33,157 nt of DNA, from NCBI GenBank assembly GCA_903877095.1, contig CAIRCP010000142.1, positions 1-33,157 of the forward strand. The letters are read 5' to 3'. The DNA is from an uncultured Actinomycetes bacterium. GTDB lineage: Bacteria > Actinomycetota > Actinomycetes > Mycobacteriales > Mycobacteriaceae. Within the stretch, counting starts at the first letter, position 1. The number at the start of each line of letters is the position of its first letter. The position numbers and the translations under genes are program-made. The notes under the pieces were generated by a model. The model was given only the letters and a program-made list of their open reading frames with translations. It searched no databases and was not told where the DNA came from. Positions 6,947 through 15,136 of this stretch are shown piece by piece.

Positions 6947-8617
6947 ATGAACGCTGATGTCATCGTCGTCGGCGCGGGTCTGGCCGGACTGGTGGCCACG
7001 CACGAATTGACCAGCCGCGGCAAGAAAGTCGCCCTCGTCGACCAGGAGAACGCCGCGAATCTCGGCGGGCAGGCGTTCTGGTCGTTCGGCGGCCTCTTTC
7101 TGGTGGACAGCCCCGAGCAGCGCCGGATGGGCGTCAAGGACTCCTTCGAACTGGCCTGGAACGACTGGCGCGGGAGTGCGGCGTTCGACCGGATCGACGA
7201 CGAGGACTCCTGGGGTTCGCGCTGGGCCCGCGCGTACGTGGAGTGGGCAGCCGGGGAGAAGCGATCCTGGCTGCGCGGACACGGCATCACCTTTCTGCCG
7301 ACCGTCGGTTGGGCCGAGCGCGGCGATCTGCGGGCCGATGGTCACGGGAACTCGGTTCCCCGGTTCCATGTCGCGTGGGGCACCGGCACGGGGGTGGTCG
7401 AGCCGTTCGTCGAATCCGTCCTGGCCGCCGCTTCCCGCGGCCTGGTCACCTTCCACCACCGGCACCGGGTCGACGAATTGGTGTTCACCGGCGGTGCGGT
7501 CACCGGGGTACGGGGAACGCTGCTGGCGCCCGACGACGCCCCGCGGGGCGCGCCGTCCAACCGCGACGGGGTCGGTGACTTCGAACTCGGCGCGCAGGCC
7601 GTCGTCCTCACCACCGGCGGCATCGGCGGCAACCACGACATCGTGCGGCGCTATTGGCCGCGGCGGATGGGCACCCCGCCGGCGTCGCTGATCACCGGCG
7701 TTCCGGCCTACGTCGACGGCCGGATGCTCGACATCGCCGCCGACAGCGGTGTGCGCCTGGTCAACCGGGATCGGATGTGGCACTACACCGAGGGCGTTCA
7801 GAACTGGGATCCGATCTGGCCCGGCCACGCGATCCGCATCCTGCCCGGTCCGTCCTCGATGTGGTTCGACGCGCTGGGGCGCCGCCTTCCAGCGCCCTAC
7901 CTGCCCGGCTACGACACCCTTGGCACACTGCGTTACCTGCGCACCACACCGGAGATCGCCGGCTACGGCCACAGCTGGTTCATCCTGACCCAGAAGATCA
8001 TCGAGAAGGAGTTCGCACTGTCGGGCTCCGAGCAGAACCCCGACATCACCAACCACGACCGCACCGGCATGCTGCGCGAACGGCTTATGAGCAAAGGTGC
8101 GCCCGGGCCGGTCGAGGCGTTCAAGGCCCGCGGCGCGGACTTCGTGGTGGCCGACACCGTCGAAGAACTCGTCGCGATGATGAACAAGCTCACCGACCAA
8201 CCCCTGCTGGACCCGGTCGCGATCCGGGCCCAGATCGAGGCGCGCGATGCCCAGATGGCCAACCCCTACTCGAAAGACGCTCAGGTGCAGGGGATCCGGA
8301 ACTCTAGGCGTTACCTGGGTGACCGGATCGCCCGCACCGCCGCACCGCACCGCATCCTCGATCCCGAAGCCGGTCCGCTGATCGGGGTCAAACTGCACAT
8401 CCTGACTCGAAAGACGTTGGGCGGCATCCAGACCGACCTGTCGTCGCGGGCGCTGGGTCACGATGGCGCGGCGATTCCGGGGCTGTACGCGGCCGGTGAG
8501 GTCGCCGGTTTCGGCGGCGGCGGAGTGCACGGCTACAACGCCCTGGAGGGAACCTTCCTGGGCGGTTGTCTGTTTTCGGGCCGCGCCGCCGGCCGTCATG
8601 CCGCCGGACAGTTGTGA
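6947..8617 (+). CDS. FAD-binding dehydrogenase (KstD / Rv0785-like)
   Basis: 556 aa. The N-terminus has the dinucleotide fold DVIVVGAGLAGLVATHEL (residues 3-20) with ALVDQE closing the second strand. GGQAFWSFGGLF (about 42-53) and the C-terminal AAGEVAGFGGGGVHGYNALEG (about 515-535) are the flavin-contacting motifs of the fumarate reductase / 3-ketosteroid delta-1-dehydrogenase group (FAD_binding_2). A steroid or other alicyclic ketone may be the substrate, but the family is broad. The TspO-like gene follows after 13 bp, so the two are probably co-transcribed. Confidence 0.88.
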   Translation: MNADVIVVGAGLAGLVATHELTSRGKKVALVDQENAANLGGQAFWSFGGLFLVDSPEQRRMGVKDSFELAWNDWRGSAAFDRIDDEDSWGSRWARAYVEWAAGEKRSWLRGHGITFLPTVGWAERGDLRADGHGNSVPRFHVAWGTGTGVVEPFVESVLAAASRGLVTFHHRHRVDELVFTGGAVTGVRGTLLAPDDAPRGAPSNRDGVGDFELGAQAVVLTTGGIGGNHDIVRRYWPRRMGTPPASLITGVPAYVDGRMLDIAADSGVRLVNRDRMWHYTEGVQNWDPIWPGHAIRILPGPSSMWFDALGRRLPAPYLPGYDTLGTLRYLRTTPEIAGYGHSWFILTQKIIEKEFALSGSEQNPDITNHDRTGMLRERLMSKGAPGPVEAFKARGADFVVADTVEELVAMMNKLTDQPLLDPVAIRAQIEARDAQMANPYSKDAQVQGIRNSRRYLGDRIARTAAPHRILDPEAGPLIGVKLHILTRKTLGGIQTDLSSRALGHDGAAIPGLYAAGEVAGFGGGGVHGYNALEGTFLGGCLFSGRAAGRHAAGQL

Positions 8618-8630
8618 GAGAGGAAATTCG

Positions 8631-9437
8631 TTGAGCACGAACGCAAGTCGCACGCCGATCAAGATCATGGTCGCGGTGACCTATCTGGTGATGATCGCCG
8701 CCAACGGGGCCGCCAACGCGCTGCCCCTCAACGGCCGTCGAACCGGCGACGTCGCCGACACCTACTCCAACCTCTTCACTCCCGCCGGGGTGACGTTCTC
8801 CATCTGGGGTGTGATCTACCTGCTACTGGGCGCTCACGTGCTCTACCAACTGGGCCTGTTCCGGGACCGGCCGGACACCCCCGCGGACACCGCCCTGCTC
8901 AACCGGGTCGGCGTGTTGTTCTCGCTGTCCTCGCTGGCCAACACCGCGTGGATCTTCGCCTGGCACTATGACCTGATCCCACTGTCGGCACTGCTGCTGG
9001 TGACCATCTTCGTCCTGCTGGCCCTGATTGTGGTGACGGTGCGACGCGCGAATCCGACTGGGCGCCAACGCTGGTTCGTCTCGGTGCCGTTCAGCGTCTA
9101 CTTCGGCTGGTCGACGGTCGCGGTCATCGCGAACATCACCGTGCTGCTGGTCTACTTGAAATGGAACGGCTTCGGTATCGCCGCATCGACGTGGGCGGTG
9201 ATCATCGTGCTGGTCGCGATGGTGATTGGAACCGTCACGATGCTGCGCAACCGCGACGTCGCCTACGGCCTGGTGCTCATTTGGGCGTTCGCCGGAATCC
9301 TGATCCGCCAGACCTCGGCCGAAGGACTGGCCGGCCAGTATCCCGCCATCATCGCCGCGGTGGTTGCGTCGCTGGTGGTCTATCTCATCGGCGAGGCGTG
9401 GATTCTGCGGCAGCGCAGGGTCGTGGCAGCCGGTTGA
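8631..9437 (+). CDS. TspO/MBR-related (tryptophan-rich sensory) membrane protein
   Basis: 268 aa from TTG 8631, with AGAGAGGA eight bases upstream. Hydrophobic along most of its length with about seven transmembrane segments. ANGAANALPLNGRRTGDV near residues 24-41 and TPAGVTFSIWGVIYLLL near 50-66 match the long TspO/MBR-like proteins; classical TspO is about 160 aa, so this belongs to the longer subgroup. TspO proteins bind tetrapyrroles and sterols in other systems; here only a transport or sensing role can be suggested. Its position next to a KstD-like enzyme is suggestive but not proof of a steroid link. Confidence 0.82.
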   Translation: MSTNASRTPIKIMVAVTYLVMIAANGAANALPLNGRRTGDVADTYSNLFTPAGVTFSIWGVIYLLLGAHVLYQLGLFRDRPDTPADTALLNRVGVLFSLSSLANTAWIFAWHYDLIPLSALLLVTIFVLLALIVVTVRRANPTGRQRWFVSVPFSVYFGWSTVAVIANITVLLVYLKWNGFGIAASTWAVIIVLVAMVIGTVTMLRNRDVAYGLVLIWAFAGILIRQTSAEGLAGQYPAIIAAVVASLVVYLIGEAWILRQRRVVAAG

Positions 9438-9482
9438 GTCATCCCTGACATCGCTGCCGGCAACCCCTACGGCGTCGTCGGA

Positions 9483-9953
9483 CTAGACCTTGCACTCCAC
9501 CGTCGGGTACGGCTCCGGCGTCGACGTGTGCTCCTGAATCAACTTGTTGTCCGCGACGATTCGGCAGACGATCGTCCCGTATCCGTAGAACTGCGCCTTG
9601 ACCGATGCGGTGAACCCGGGACTCGCGGTTCCGACGACGGTCGTCCACGGCAGGCCGACGTTGCGCTGCTCCGCAGGCCCGTCCTTGGTGGAATAGCTCA
9701 CCACCAGGGCTTGGTGGGCCCGCCCCGTCAGCGGGGAACCGGAGTACTCGACCTGATAGCGGATGGTCTTCCCGGTGATGTCGGCGTCACTGCCGCCAGC
9801 GCCGCAGGCGGCCAGTGTCGCGCCGAGTGTCACGACCACGGGACCGAAGACAGGTTTGACCAGCCGGGTGAGATTCGTGGGAGCCAACGGTGCCAATCTC
9901 CGCGCATCGGATGGGAAATCTGGATTGGCGCACTTCCGCACCTGCACGAGCAT
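9483..9953 (-). CDS. MmpS-like lipoprotein
   Basis: 156 aa from ATG 9953. A hydrophobic segment ends in a lipobox-like LAAC (about residues 47-50), followed by GAGGSD, so the mature protein is probably lipid-anchored on the outer face of the membrane. The C-terminal domain has the MmpS pattern: IRYQVEYSG, VVSYSTKDG, LPWTTVV, GTIVCRIVADN and a final VECKV. MmpS proteins normally work with an MmpL transporter encoded beside them; none is present here, so this is an orphan. The long N-terminal extension before the hydrophobic segment is odd and the start may be wrong. It lies downstream of the tRNA-Pro terminator. Confidence 0.75.
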   Translation of the reverse strand: MLVQVRKCANPDFPSDARRLAPLAPTNLTRLVKPVFGPVVVTLGATLAACGAGGSDADITGKTIRYQVEYSGSPLTGRAHQALVVSYSTKDGPAEQRNVGLPWTTVVGTASPGFTASVKAQFYGYGTIVCRIVADNKLIQEHTSTPEPYPTVECKV

Positions 9954-9990
9954 ATGGGCGCAGAGTCGGATCTCCCGACCTTCCACACGG

Positions 9991-10023
9991 AAAAAGGTCT
10001 GAACCCTTCTCAGGTTCAGACCT
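9991..10023 (-). terminator. Intrinsic terminator after tRNA-Pro
   Basis: Perfect 11-bp inverted repeat AGGTCTGAACC (9995-10005) and GGTTCAGACCT (10013-10023) with a 7-nt loop. Read on the minus strand the stem is followed by a run of T (complement of 9991-9995). It lies 27 nt past the 3' end of the tRNA. A classic Rho-independent layout, uncommon in mycobacteria but usual after their tRNA genes. Confidence 0.85.
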
Positions 10024-10050
10024 ATTCCTATGTCTTGCCACATCACACTG

Positions 10051-10124
10051 TCGGGGTGGCGGGATTCGAACCCACGACCTCTTCGTCCCGAACGAAGCAC
10101 GCTACCAAGCTGCGCCACACCCCG
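10051..10124 (-). tRNA. proY: tRNA-Pro (anticodon CGG)
   Basis: On the minus strand an acceptor stem CGGGGTG pairs with CACCCCG, the anticodon arm is CTTCG-TTCGGGA-CGAAG with anticodon CGG, and the T arm is GTGGG-TTCGAAT-CCCGC. The CCA end is not encoded. It corresponds in position to the tRNA-Pro beside Rv3684 in M. tuberculosis, from which the name proY is taken. Confidence 0.95.
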
Positions 10125-10138
10125 CGTGAAGCGACGAC

Positions 10139-10169
10139 AGCCTATCGCACTGGCATGGCCGTAGGCCAA
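10139..10169 (-). promoter_or_regulatory. Putative tRNA-Pro promoter
   Basis: On the minus strand TTGGCC (10169-10164) and TAGGCT (10144-10139) are separated by 19 nt; an overlapping GATAGG would give 17 nt. The -10 lies 14 nt before the mature tRNA 5' end, leaving a short leader. Weak but well placed. Confidence 0.38.
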
Positions 10170-10175
10170 ATGCGC

Positions 10176-11312
10176 TCACGGCCCGGTGGCCGGCCCGGTA
10201 ATCGCTGCAGGCCAGGTACAGTCACGCTCGAAGGCGGCAAGGTCTTCGGGGTAACGGCCCGGCGGCAGATCGTGCGACGCCAGCCAGGCGTCGTTGAAGT
10301 AGGTGTCGGCGTATCGATCGCCACTGTCACAGATCAGGGTGACCACTGAACCGCTCACGCCGGCGGCCACCATCTCGGCCAGCAGTTCGAACGCGCCCCA
10401 GATGTTGGTGCCGGTCGATGGCCCGACCCGCCGCCCCAGCACCCGGGAGACCTGGTGTGCGCCGGCCACCGAGGCGGCATCGGGTACCCGCACCATCCGG
10501 TCGATCACCGACGGCAGGAACGACGGCTCCACCCGTGGTCGCCTGATGCCTTCGATGCGCGAGGACGCCGCGGTGATGATGTCGCGCCGGCCCTGGGTGA
10601 ACGAGGGGAAGAACGCCGAGTTCTCCGGATCGACGACGCACAACCGGGTGGGGTGGCCGCGGTAGCGGATGAAGCGTCCGATGGTGGCACTGGTGCCACC
10701 CGTGCCGGCCCCGACCACGATCCAGCAGGGAACGGGGTGCCGTTCGCTCTGCATCTGGTCAAAGATCGACTCGGCGATGTTGTTGTTGCCCCGCCAGTCG
10801 GTCGCCCGTTCGGCGTTGGTGAACTGATCCATGAAGTGCCCGCCGGTCTGCTCGGCGAGCTCATGTGCCGCGGCGTTGGCATCGTCCGCGCTGTCGACGA
10901 AATGACAACGGCCGCCTTGCTTTTCGATGAGCGCCACTTTGGCCCGACTCGTCGAGGCCGGCACCACGGCGACGAACGGCAGCCCGAGCAGCGCGGCGAA
11001 GTACGCCTCGGATACCGCCGTCGATCCTGACGACGCCTCCACGATCGTGGTGCTGTCGTCGATCCACCCGTTGCACAGGCCGTAAAGGAACAACGATCGC
11101 GCCAGGCGGTGCTTGAGGCTTCCGGTGATGTGAGTCGACTCGTCTTTGAGATACAGCGCCACATCGACGCCGTCGTGCCAGGACGACGGCAGGGGGTAGC
11201 GCAGAAGGTGCGTGTCGGCACTCCGGCGGGAGTCGGCCTCGATCAGGCGGATGGCGCCGTCCACCCAGTCCCGCGGTGGGCTGTGGGTGACCGAACCTTC
11301 GATGGAACTCAC
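10176..11312 (-). CDS. cds1: PLP-dependent cysteine synthase-like enzyme (Rv3684/Cds1-like cysteine desulfhydrase)
   Basis: 378 aa, fold type II PLP enzyme. The Schiff-base lysine is K67 in TGSLKHRLA; the substrate-binding loop is ASSGST (93-98) and the phosphate-binding loop is GAGTGGT (201-207). [12 protein letters not shown] near 330 is the C-terminal PLP-ring motif region. The M. tuberculosis counterpart at this position, Rv3684, has been described as the cysteine desulfhydrase Cds1 that releases hydrogen sulfide; that activity is inferred here by orthology only. The GTG start is 7 nt after the metallophosphoesterase stop, so the two form an operon, with tRNA-Pro immediately downstream. 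Confidence 0.9.
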   Translation of the reverse strand: MSSIEGSVTHSPPRDWVDGAIRLIEADSRRSADTHLLRYPLPSSWHDGVDVALYLKDESTHITGSLKHRLARSLFLYGLCNGWIDDSTTIVEASSGSTAVSEAYFAALLGLPFVAVVPASTSRAKVALIEKQGGRCHFVDSADDANAAAHELAEQTGGHFMDQFTNAERATDWRGNNNIAESIFDQMQSERHPVPCWIVVGAGTGGTSATIGRFIRYRGHPTRLCVVDPENSAFFPSFTQGRRDIITAASSRIEGIRRPRVEPSFLPSVIDRMVRVPDAASVAGAHQVSRVLGRRVGPSTGTNIWGAFELLAEMVAAGVSGSVVTLICDSGDRYADTYFNDAWLASHDLPPGRYPEDLAAFERDCTWPAAITGPATGP

Positions 11313-11318
11313 GCGGCG

Positions 11319-12272
11319 CTAGTGCACCGAGGCCGTCGGGGTGGACCGAACCACGGTGCTGCGGGGGTCGCGTCCCCCGGTGGGGGCGGCCACCAGTGTC
11401 AGCAGGGTGGCTTCGGGCCGGCAGCAGAACCGCAGCGGGGCGAATGGCGACGTGCCGATGCCCGCCGACACGTGTAGTGCGGTCCCCGCGCCCCAGTTGG
11501 ACGCGCCCTTGACCCGCGAACGGTCGAGATCGCAGTTGGTGACCAGCGCACCGTAGAACGGCAGGCACAGCTGCCCGCCGTGGGTGTGGCCGGCCATGAC
11601 GAGTTGGTAGCCGTCGGCGGCGAAGCGGTCCAGGACCCGGGTGTAGGGCGCATGCGTGACGCCCAGGCTGAGGTTGGCCGTCGGGTTCGGCGCCCCCGCG
11701 ATGGTGTCGTAGCGATCCCGGCCGAGGTGGGCGTCGTCGACTCCGGCGGCGGCGATGGTCAGCCCCGAAACGGCCAATTCGCGGCGATTGTGGGTGAGGT
11801 CGAGCCAGCCGCGCTCGGTGAAGGCAGCGCGGAGATCCTGCCAGGGCAGCGGATTGCCGTGCGTGCGGTGGTCGCGGTCGGTCAGGTACTTGGCCGGGTT
11901 CTTCAGCCGCGGGCCGAAGTAGTCGTTGCTGCCGAAGACGAACACCCCCGGCACCGAGAGGAGGTCGCCGAGGGCCTGCACCACCGATGGAACGGCCCGC
12001 GGGTGCGCCAGATTGTCGCCGGTGTTGACCACCAGGTCGGGCTCCCACTGGGTGAGTTCGCGCAGCCACTCCTGTTTGTGCCGCTGCGCCGGCCGCATGT
12101 GAATATCGCTGAGGTGCAACACCCGCAGGGGTGTGGAGCCGGGCGTCAGCACTGGCATGGTGACTTCCCGCATCACGAATGCATTGCGTTCGATCACCGC
12201 GGCATAGCCCACCGTCAGCGCGGCGGAACCGGCCGCGGCGATGGCAGATGTTCTCAAGGCGTTGGCGGCCAT
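11319..12272 (-). CDS. Metallophosphoesterase (Rv3683-like)
   Basis: 317 aa. An N-terminal hydrophobic stretch (about residues 8-25) could be a membrane anchor or uncleaved signal. The calcineurin-like metal motifs are all present: LSDIH (54-58), NTGDN (83-87), GSND (114-117), THAPY (206-210) and GHTHGGQ (228-234). This suits the YkuE-like group, which acts on phosphoesters at the cell envelope, though the substrate is not known. It is first gene of an operon with the cysteine synthase-like gene and is preceded by a -10 box 6 nt upstream. It follows ponA2 with 65 bp between them. Confidence 0.92.
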   Translation of the reverse strand: MAANALRTSAIAAAGSAALTVGYAAVIERNAFVMREVTMPVLTPGSTPLRVLHLSDIHMRPAQRHKQEWLRELTQWEPDLVVNTGDNLAHPRAVPSVVQALGDLLSVPGVFVFGSNDYFGPRLKNPAKYLTDRDHRTHGNPLPWQDLRAAFTERGWLDLTHNRRELAVSGLTIAAAGVDDAHLGRDRYDTIAGAPNPTANLSLGVTHAPYTRVLDRFAADGYQLVMAGHTHGGQLCLPFYGALVTNCDLDRSRVKGASNWGAGTALHVSAGIGTSPFAPLRFCCRPEATLLTLVAAPTGGRDPRSTVVRSTPTASVH

Positions 12273-12278
12273 ACCGGC

Positions 12279-12284
12279 AGACTA
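12279..12284 (-). promoter_or_regulatory. Putative -10 box (leaderless) for the metallophosphoesterase
   Basis: On the minus strand TAGTCT ends 6 nt before ATG 12272, with no ribosome site in between. Confidence 0.42.
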
Positions 12285-12337
12285 CTGCCAGGCAGCGGGT
12301 TGACGGAATGCGATTTCGACCGGCGGCGACTCCTCTG

Positions 12338-14845
12338 TCACGGAGGCGGCGGCGGACCTTCCGGAGGTGGTGGTGGCGGCGGTCCCTCCGGGGGTGGCGG
12401 AGGCGCGAGGACCGGGATGGTGATCGGCGGCAGCCCGGGGAGCTCGACGACGGTCGAACCCACTCCCGGCGGCATACCGGGCAGTGGGGGCGGCGGAGGG
12501 GGTCCGCCGGGCGCCGGCGCCGCCGGTGACGGTGGCGGCGGGGGCGCCGGAGCGACGCCGTTGCTCACGATCAGCGTCACGATGATTCCGGGAACCACCT
12601 GACCGACCGGCGACGTGCCGAGCACGGTGCCGGCCGAGGCCGCGCTGCCCTGCGTGGTGACCTTGTCGGCCACCTGAAATCCGGAGGCCCGCAACTCTTC
12701 TCGCGCGCGGTCCTGGGGCAGGCCGCTGACGTTGGGAACCCTCGAACCGGGAGCGCCGTCGACGTAACGCGGGTCGGTCGGCGGCATCGTCACGTCCCCG
12801 AATTTGTCGGCTATCGGCGTCATCGCGGTGAACCAGGTCTCGGCGGGCTCCTTGCCGCCGAACAGGTCGCCGTCGCCGCACTGCCGCAGGGGGAACGAGC
12901 AGATGTCGCTGGGATCGGGCGAGTCGTCGTAGATGTAGTTCACCGCCGCGTACCGGTTGGTGTAACCGAGGAAGCCGGCCGAACGATGGGCCTCGGTGGT
13001 TCCGGTCTTCGCCGACATCGGCAGGGTCCAGCCGGCGGCGCCGGCCGCGGGAGCGCCGGTGCCGCTGACGGTGTCGCGGGCGAGCGCATTGGACAGCGTG
13101 TTGGCCAGCCCTTCGGGCACCACCTGCTCGCAAGCCTCGGCGTTGATCGAGATCTCGTTGCCGCGACGGTCGTAGACTTTGTCGATCGGGTTGGGCGGGC
13201 ACCACATGCCACCCGAGGACAGGGTGGCCGCGACATTGGCGAGTTCCAGCGGGTTGACCTGGAAGGGGCCCAGCGTGAACGATCCGATGTTCTGGCGTTT
13301 GATGAAGTCGGCCAGGCTCTCGTTGTTGTCGGGGTCATAACCGCGGGCAGTTCCCGGTTCGGTGTAGGACCGAAGGCCCAACCGAACGGCCATGTCGACG
13401 GTGCGGCTGACCCCGACTTGCGAAATGAGTTTGGCGAAAGCGGTATTCGGCGACTTGGCGAGCGCCTCGGTGACGCCCATGGTGAGGTAGCGCGGGTCCT
13501 TGTAGTTCTCCACACACCAGGTTTCCTTGGGGCAGCCCTTGGCTCCGCCTTCGCCGAGACCGCGGGCCTCGAAGCGGCCCGGCACGTCGAGGGTGGCGTT
13601 GATGCCCAGACCGAGGTCGAGGGCTGCGGCGGTGGTGAAGATCTTGAAGATCGATCCCGCGCCGTCGCCGACCAACGAAAACGGTTGCGGCTGAACCGTT
13701 TGACCGGTGTCGGTGTCCAAGCCGTAGGTGCGGTTGGAGACCATCGAGATCACCGGATGGCTGTTCTTTCCGGGCAGGACGACGTTCATCACGCTGGCGA
13801 TGCCTTTGAGCTCGGGCGCCGCGATCGAGTCGACGGTTTTCTTGACGTCGGCCTGGACGTCGGGGTCCAGCGTCGTCTTGATCAGGTAGCCGCCCCTGGC
13901 GACCTGCTCCTTGCTCAGCCCGGCCCGGGCCAGGTACTCCTGAACGTAGTCGCAGAAGAAGGCGCGGTCGCCGGCGGCGATGCAGCCCCGCGGCAGTTCG
14001 TTGGGCCGGGCCAGGATGCCCAACGGCTGCTGCTTGGCCTCCTTGAGCTCGGTGGTCTTATCGGGCAATTGCGCAATCATGGTGTCCAGCACCAGATTCC
14101 GCCGCATGAGAGCGCCATCGGGATTGGTGTAGGGATTCAGCGTGCTGGTCGACTGAACCAGACCTGCCAACAGAGCCGACTGCGCCCAGTTGAGATCGGA
14201 TGCGTCGATGCCGAAGTAGGTCTGCGCGGCGTCCTGAATGCCGAACGCGCCGTTGCCGAAGGACACCAGATTCAGGTAGCGGGTCAGGATCTCGGGCTTG
14301 GGGAAGGTCTTGTCCAGACTCAGCGCCATCCGGATCTCGCGCAGTTTGCGGGCCGGTGTGGGGGCGATCGCCGCCCGCTTCTCCGCGTCGTTCTGGGCGA
14401 CGACCAGCAATTGGTAGTTCTTGACGTACTGCTGCTCGATGGTCGAGCCGCCGCGGGTGCCGAAGTCCCCGGACGCGTAACCCGCCAGTCCGGTGAGGGT
14501 GCCTTTCCAGTCGACGCCGTTGTGCTCGGCGAAGCGCTTGTCTTCGATCGACACGATGGCCAACTTCATGGTGTCGGCGATCTTGTCGGTATGCACCTCG
14601 AAGCGGCGTTGGGAGTACAGCCACGCGATGGTGTTGCCCTTGGCGTCCACCATGGTGGTGACCGCGGGGATGTCACCTTCGAGGACCTGGGTCGATCCGT
14701 TGGCCACGATGTCGGACGCCCGGTTGGACATCAAGCCCAGACCTCCCACGGCGGGGAAGAGCAGAGCCGCGACGATCACACTGGCGAGTAGGCAGGACCA
14801 AGCCAACTTGATGATCGTGGAAGCGGCCGGGGGGCGTTCCGACAT
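12338..14845 (-). CDS. ponA2: Bifunctional class A penicillin-binding protein PonA2
   Basis: 835 aa. A signal-anchor helix lies at about residues 11-39. The GT51 glycosyltransferase domain has SIEDKRFAEHNG (E101) and GGSTIEQQYVKN (132-143). The transpeptidase domain has SIFK (S398, K401), SPN (465-467) and KTG (613-615), so both activities should be intact. One PASTA domain follows at about 703-763, then a Pro/Gly-rich tail of about 70 residues ending in proline runs. It polymerises and cross-links peptidoglycan outside the membrane. It is divergent from whiB4 and has a -10 box 7 nt before the ATG. The position matches Rv3682. Confidence 0.95.
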   Translation of the reverse strand: MSERPPAASTIIKLAWSCLLASVIVAALLFPAVGGLGLMSNRASDIVANGSTQVLEGDIPAVTTMVDAKGNTIAWLYSQRRFEVHTDKIADTMKLAIVSIEDKRFAEHNGVDWKGTLTGLAGYASGDFGTRGGSTIEQQYVKNYQLLVVAQNDAEKRAAIAPTPARKLREIRMALSLDKTFPKPEILTRYLNLVSFGNGAFGIQDAAQTYFGIDASDLNWAQSALLAGLVQSTSTLNPYTNPDGALMRRNLVLDTMIAQLPDKTTELKEAKQQPLGILARPNELPRGCIAAGDRAFFCDYVQEYLARAGLSKEQVARGGYLIKTTLDPDVQADVKKTVDSIAAPELKGIASVMNVVLPGKNSHPVISMVSNRTYGLDTDTGQTVQPQPFSLVGDGAGSIFKIFTTAAALDLGLGINATLDVPGRFEARGLGEGGAKGCPKETWCVENYKDPRYLTMGVTEALAKSPNTAFAKLISQVGVSRTVDMAVRLGLRSYTEPGTARGYDPDNNESLADFIKRQNIGSFTLGPFQVNPLELANVAATLSSGGMWCPPNPIDKVYDRRGNEISINAEACEQVVPEGLANTLSNALARDTVSGTGAPAAGAAGWTLPMSAKTGTTEAHRSAGFLGYTNRYAAVNYIYDDSPDPSDICSFPLRQCGDGDLFGGKEPAETWFTAMTPIADKFGDVTMPPTDPRYVDGAPGSRVPNVSGLPQDRAREELRASGFQVADKVTTQGSAASAGTVLGTSPVGQVVPGIIVTLIVSNGVAPAPPPPPSPAAPAPGGPPPPPPLPGMPPGVGSTVVELPGLPPITIPVLAPPPPPEGPPPPPPPEGPPPPP

Positions 14846-14852
14846 GGGCTAC

Positions 14853-14858
14853 AGCGTA
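14853..14858 (-). promoter_or_regulatory. Putative -10 box (leaderless) for ponA2
   Basis: On the minus strand TACGCT ends 7 nt before ATG 14845. The same hexamer at the same distance precedes acs. Confidence 0.5.
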
Positions 14859-14876
14859 CTGAGGTACCTGCGCAGG

Positions 14877-14890
14877 GGTCGGTACCGACC
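14877..14890. promoter_or_regulatory. 14-bp perfect palindrome over the ponA2 -35 position
   Basis: GGTCGGTACCGACC is fully self-complementary. It begins where the -35 element of the ponA2 promoter would fall if the -10 is at 14853-14858. A dimeric regulator site is the simplest reading, but none is assigned. Confidence 0.4.
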
Positions 14891-14914
14891 GCGGGCGGGT
14901 GAACGTAGCGAAAA

Positions 14915-14936
14915 TTTGTGACGGCTGTGTCACAAA
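14915..14936. promoter_or_regulatory. 22-bp interrupted palindrome in the ponA2-whiB4 intergenic region
   Basis: TTTGTGAC-N6-GTCACAAA has perfect 8-bp half sites. The TGTGA and TCACA cores resemble the CRP motif, but they are 8 bp apart and not the 6 bp of the mycobacterial CRP site, so a different protein or a relaxed CRP site is possible. It lies 70 bp upstream of ponA2 and about 200 bp upstream of whiB4. Confidence 0.5.
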
Positions 14937-14991
14937 AGCCCAGTTCATCGCCTGACTGCACGTTCGTCCCAAAAAACCTGTGATTGGACTG

Positions 14992-15021
14992 TTGCGCAAA
15001 GGGTACCTGACCACTTACTTT
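14992..15021 (+). promoter_or_regulatory. Putative whiB4 promoter
   Basis: TTGCGC (14992-14997) and TACTTT (15016-15021) are 18 nt apart. This would give an untranslated leader of roughly 110 nt before GTG 15137, consistent with whiB4 having a real ribosome site. Tentative. Confidence 0.33.
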
Positions 15022-15059
15022 AAGCGCACAGTGCGACGCAGATAACACTCGGATCGCAA

Positions 15060-15075
15060 TGTGGCGTAGATCGCA
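15060..15075. promoter_or_regulatory. CRP-like site in the whiB4 leader
   Basis: TGTGG-CGTAGA-TCGCA matches the CRP consensus TGTGA-N6-TCACA at 8 of 10 positions with correct spacing; the two mismatches are symmetric A to G changes. It lies 61 bp upstream of the whiB4 start. The regulator gene crp is in this window. Confidence 0.3.
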
Positions 15076-15136
15076 CCGGTCTACATCGGAGGGATTTCGT
15101 CGCCAGAAGAGGCGGCTTAAGACGAAGGGATCGCCC

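Noticed and set aside
12338..12560. Frameshift or contamination in the proline-rich end of ponA2
   Set aside because: The frame stays open, and proline-rich tails after the PASTA domain are normal in mycobacterial PonA2.
14917..14934. Canonical CRP site upstream of ponA2
   Set aside because: The TGTGA and TCACA cores are 8 bp apart, not 6, so it was kept only as an unassigned palindrome.
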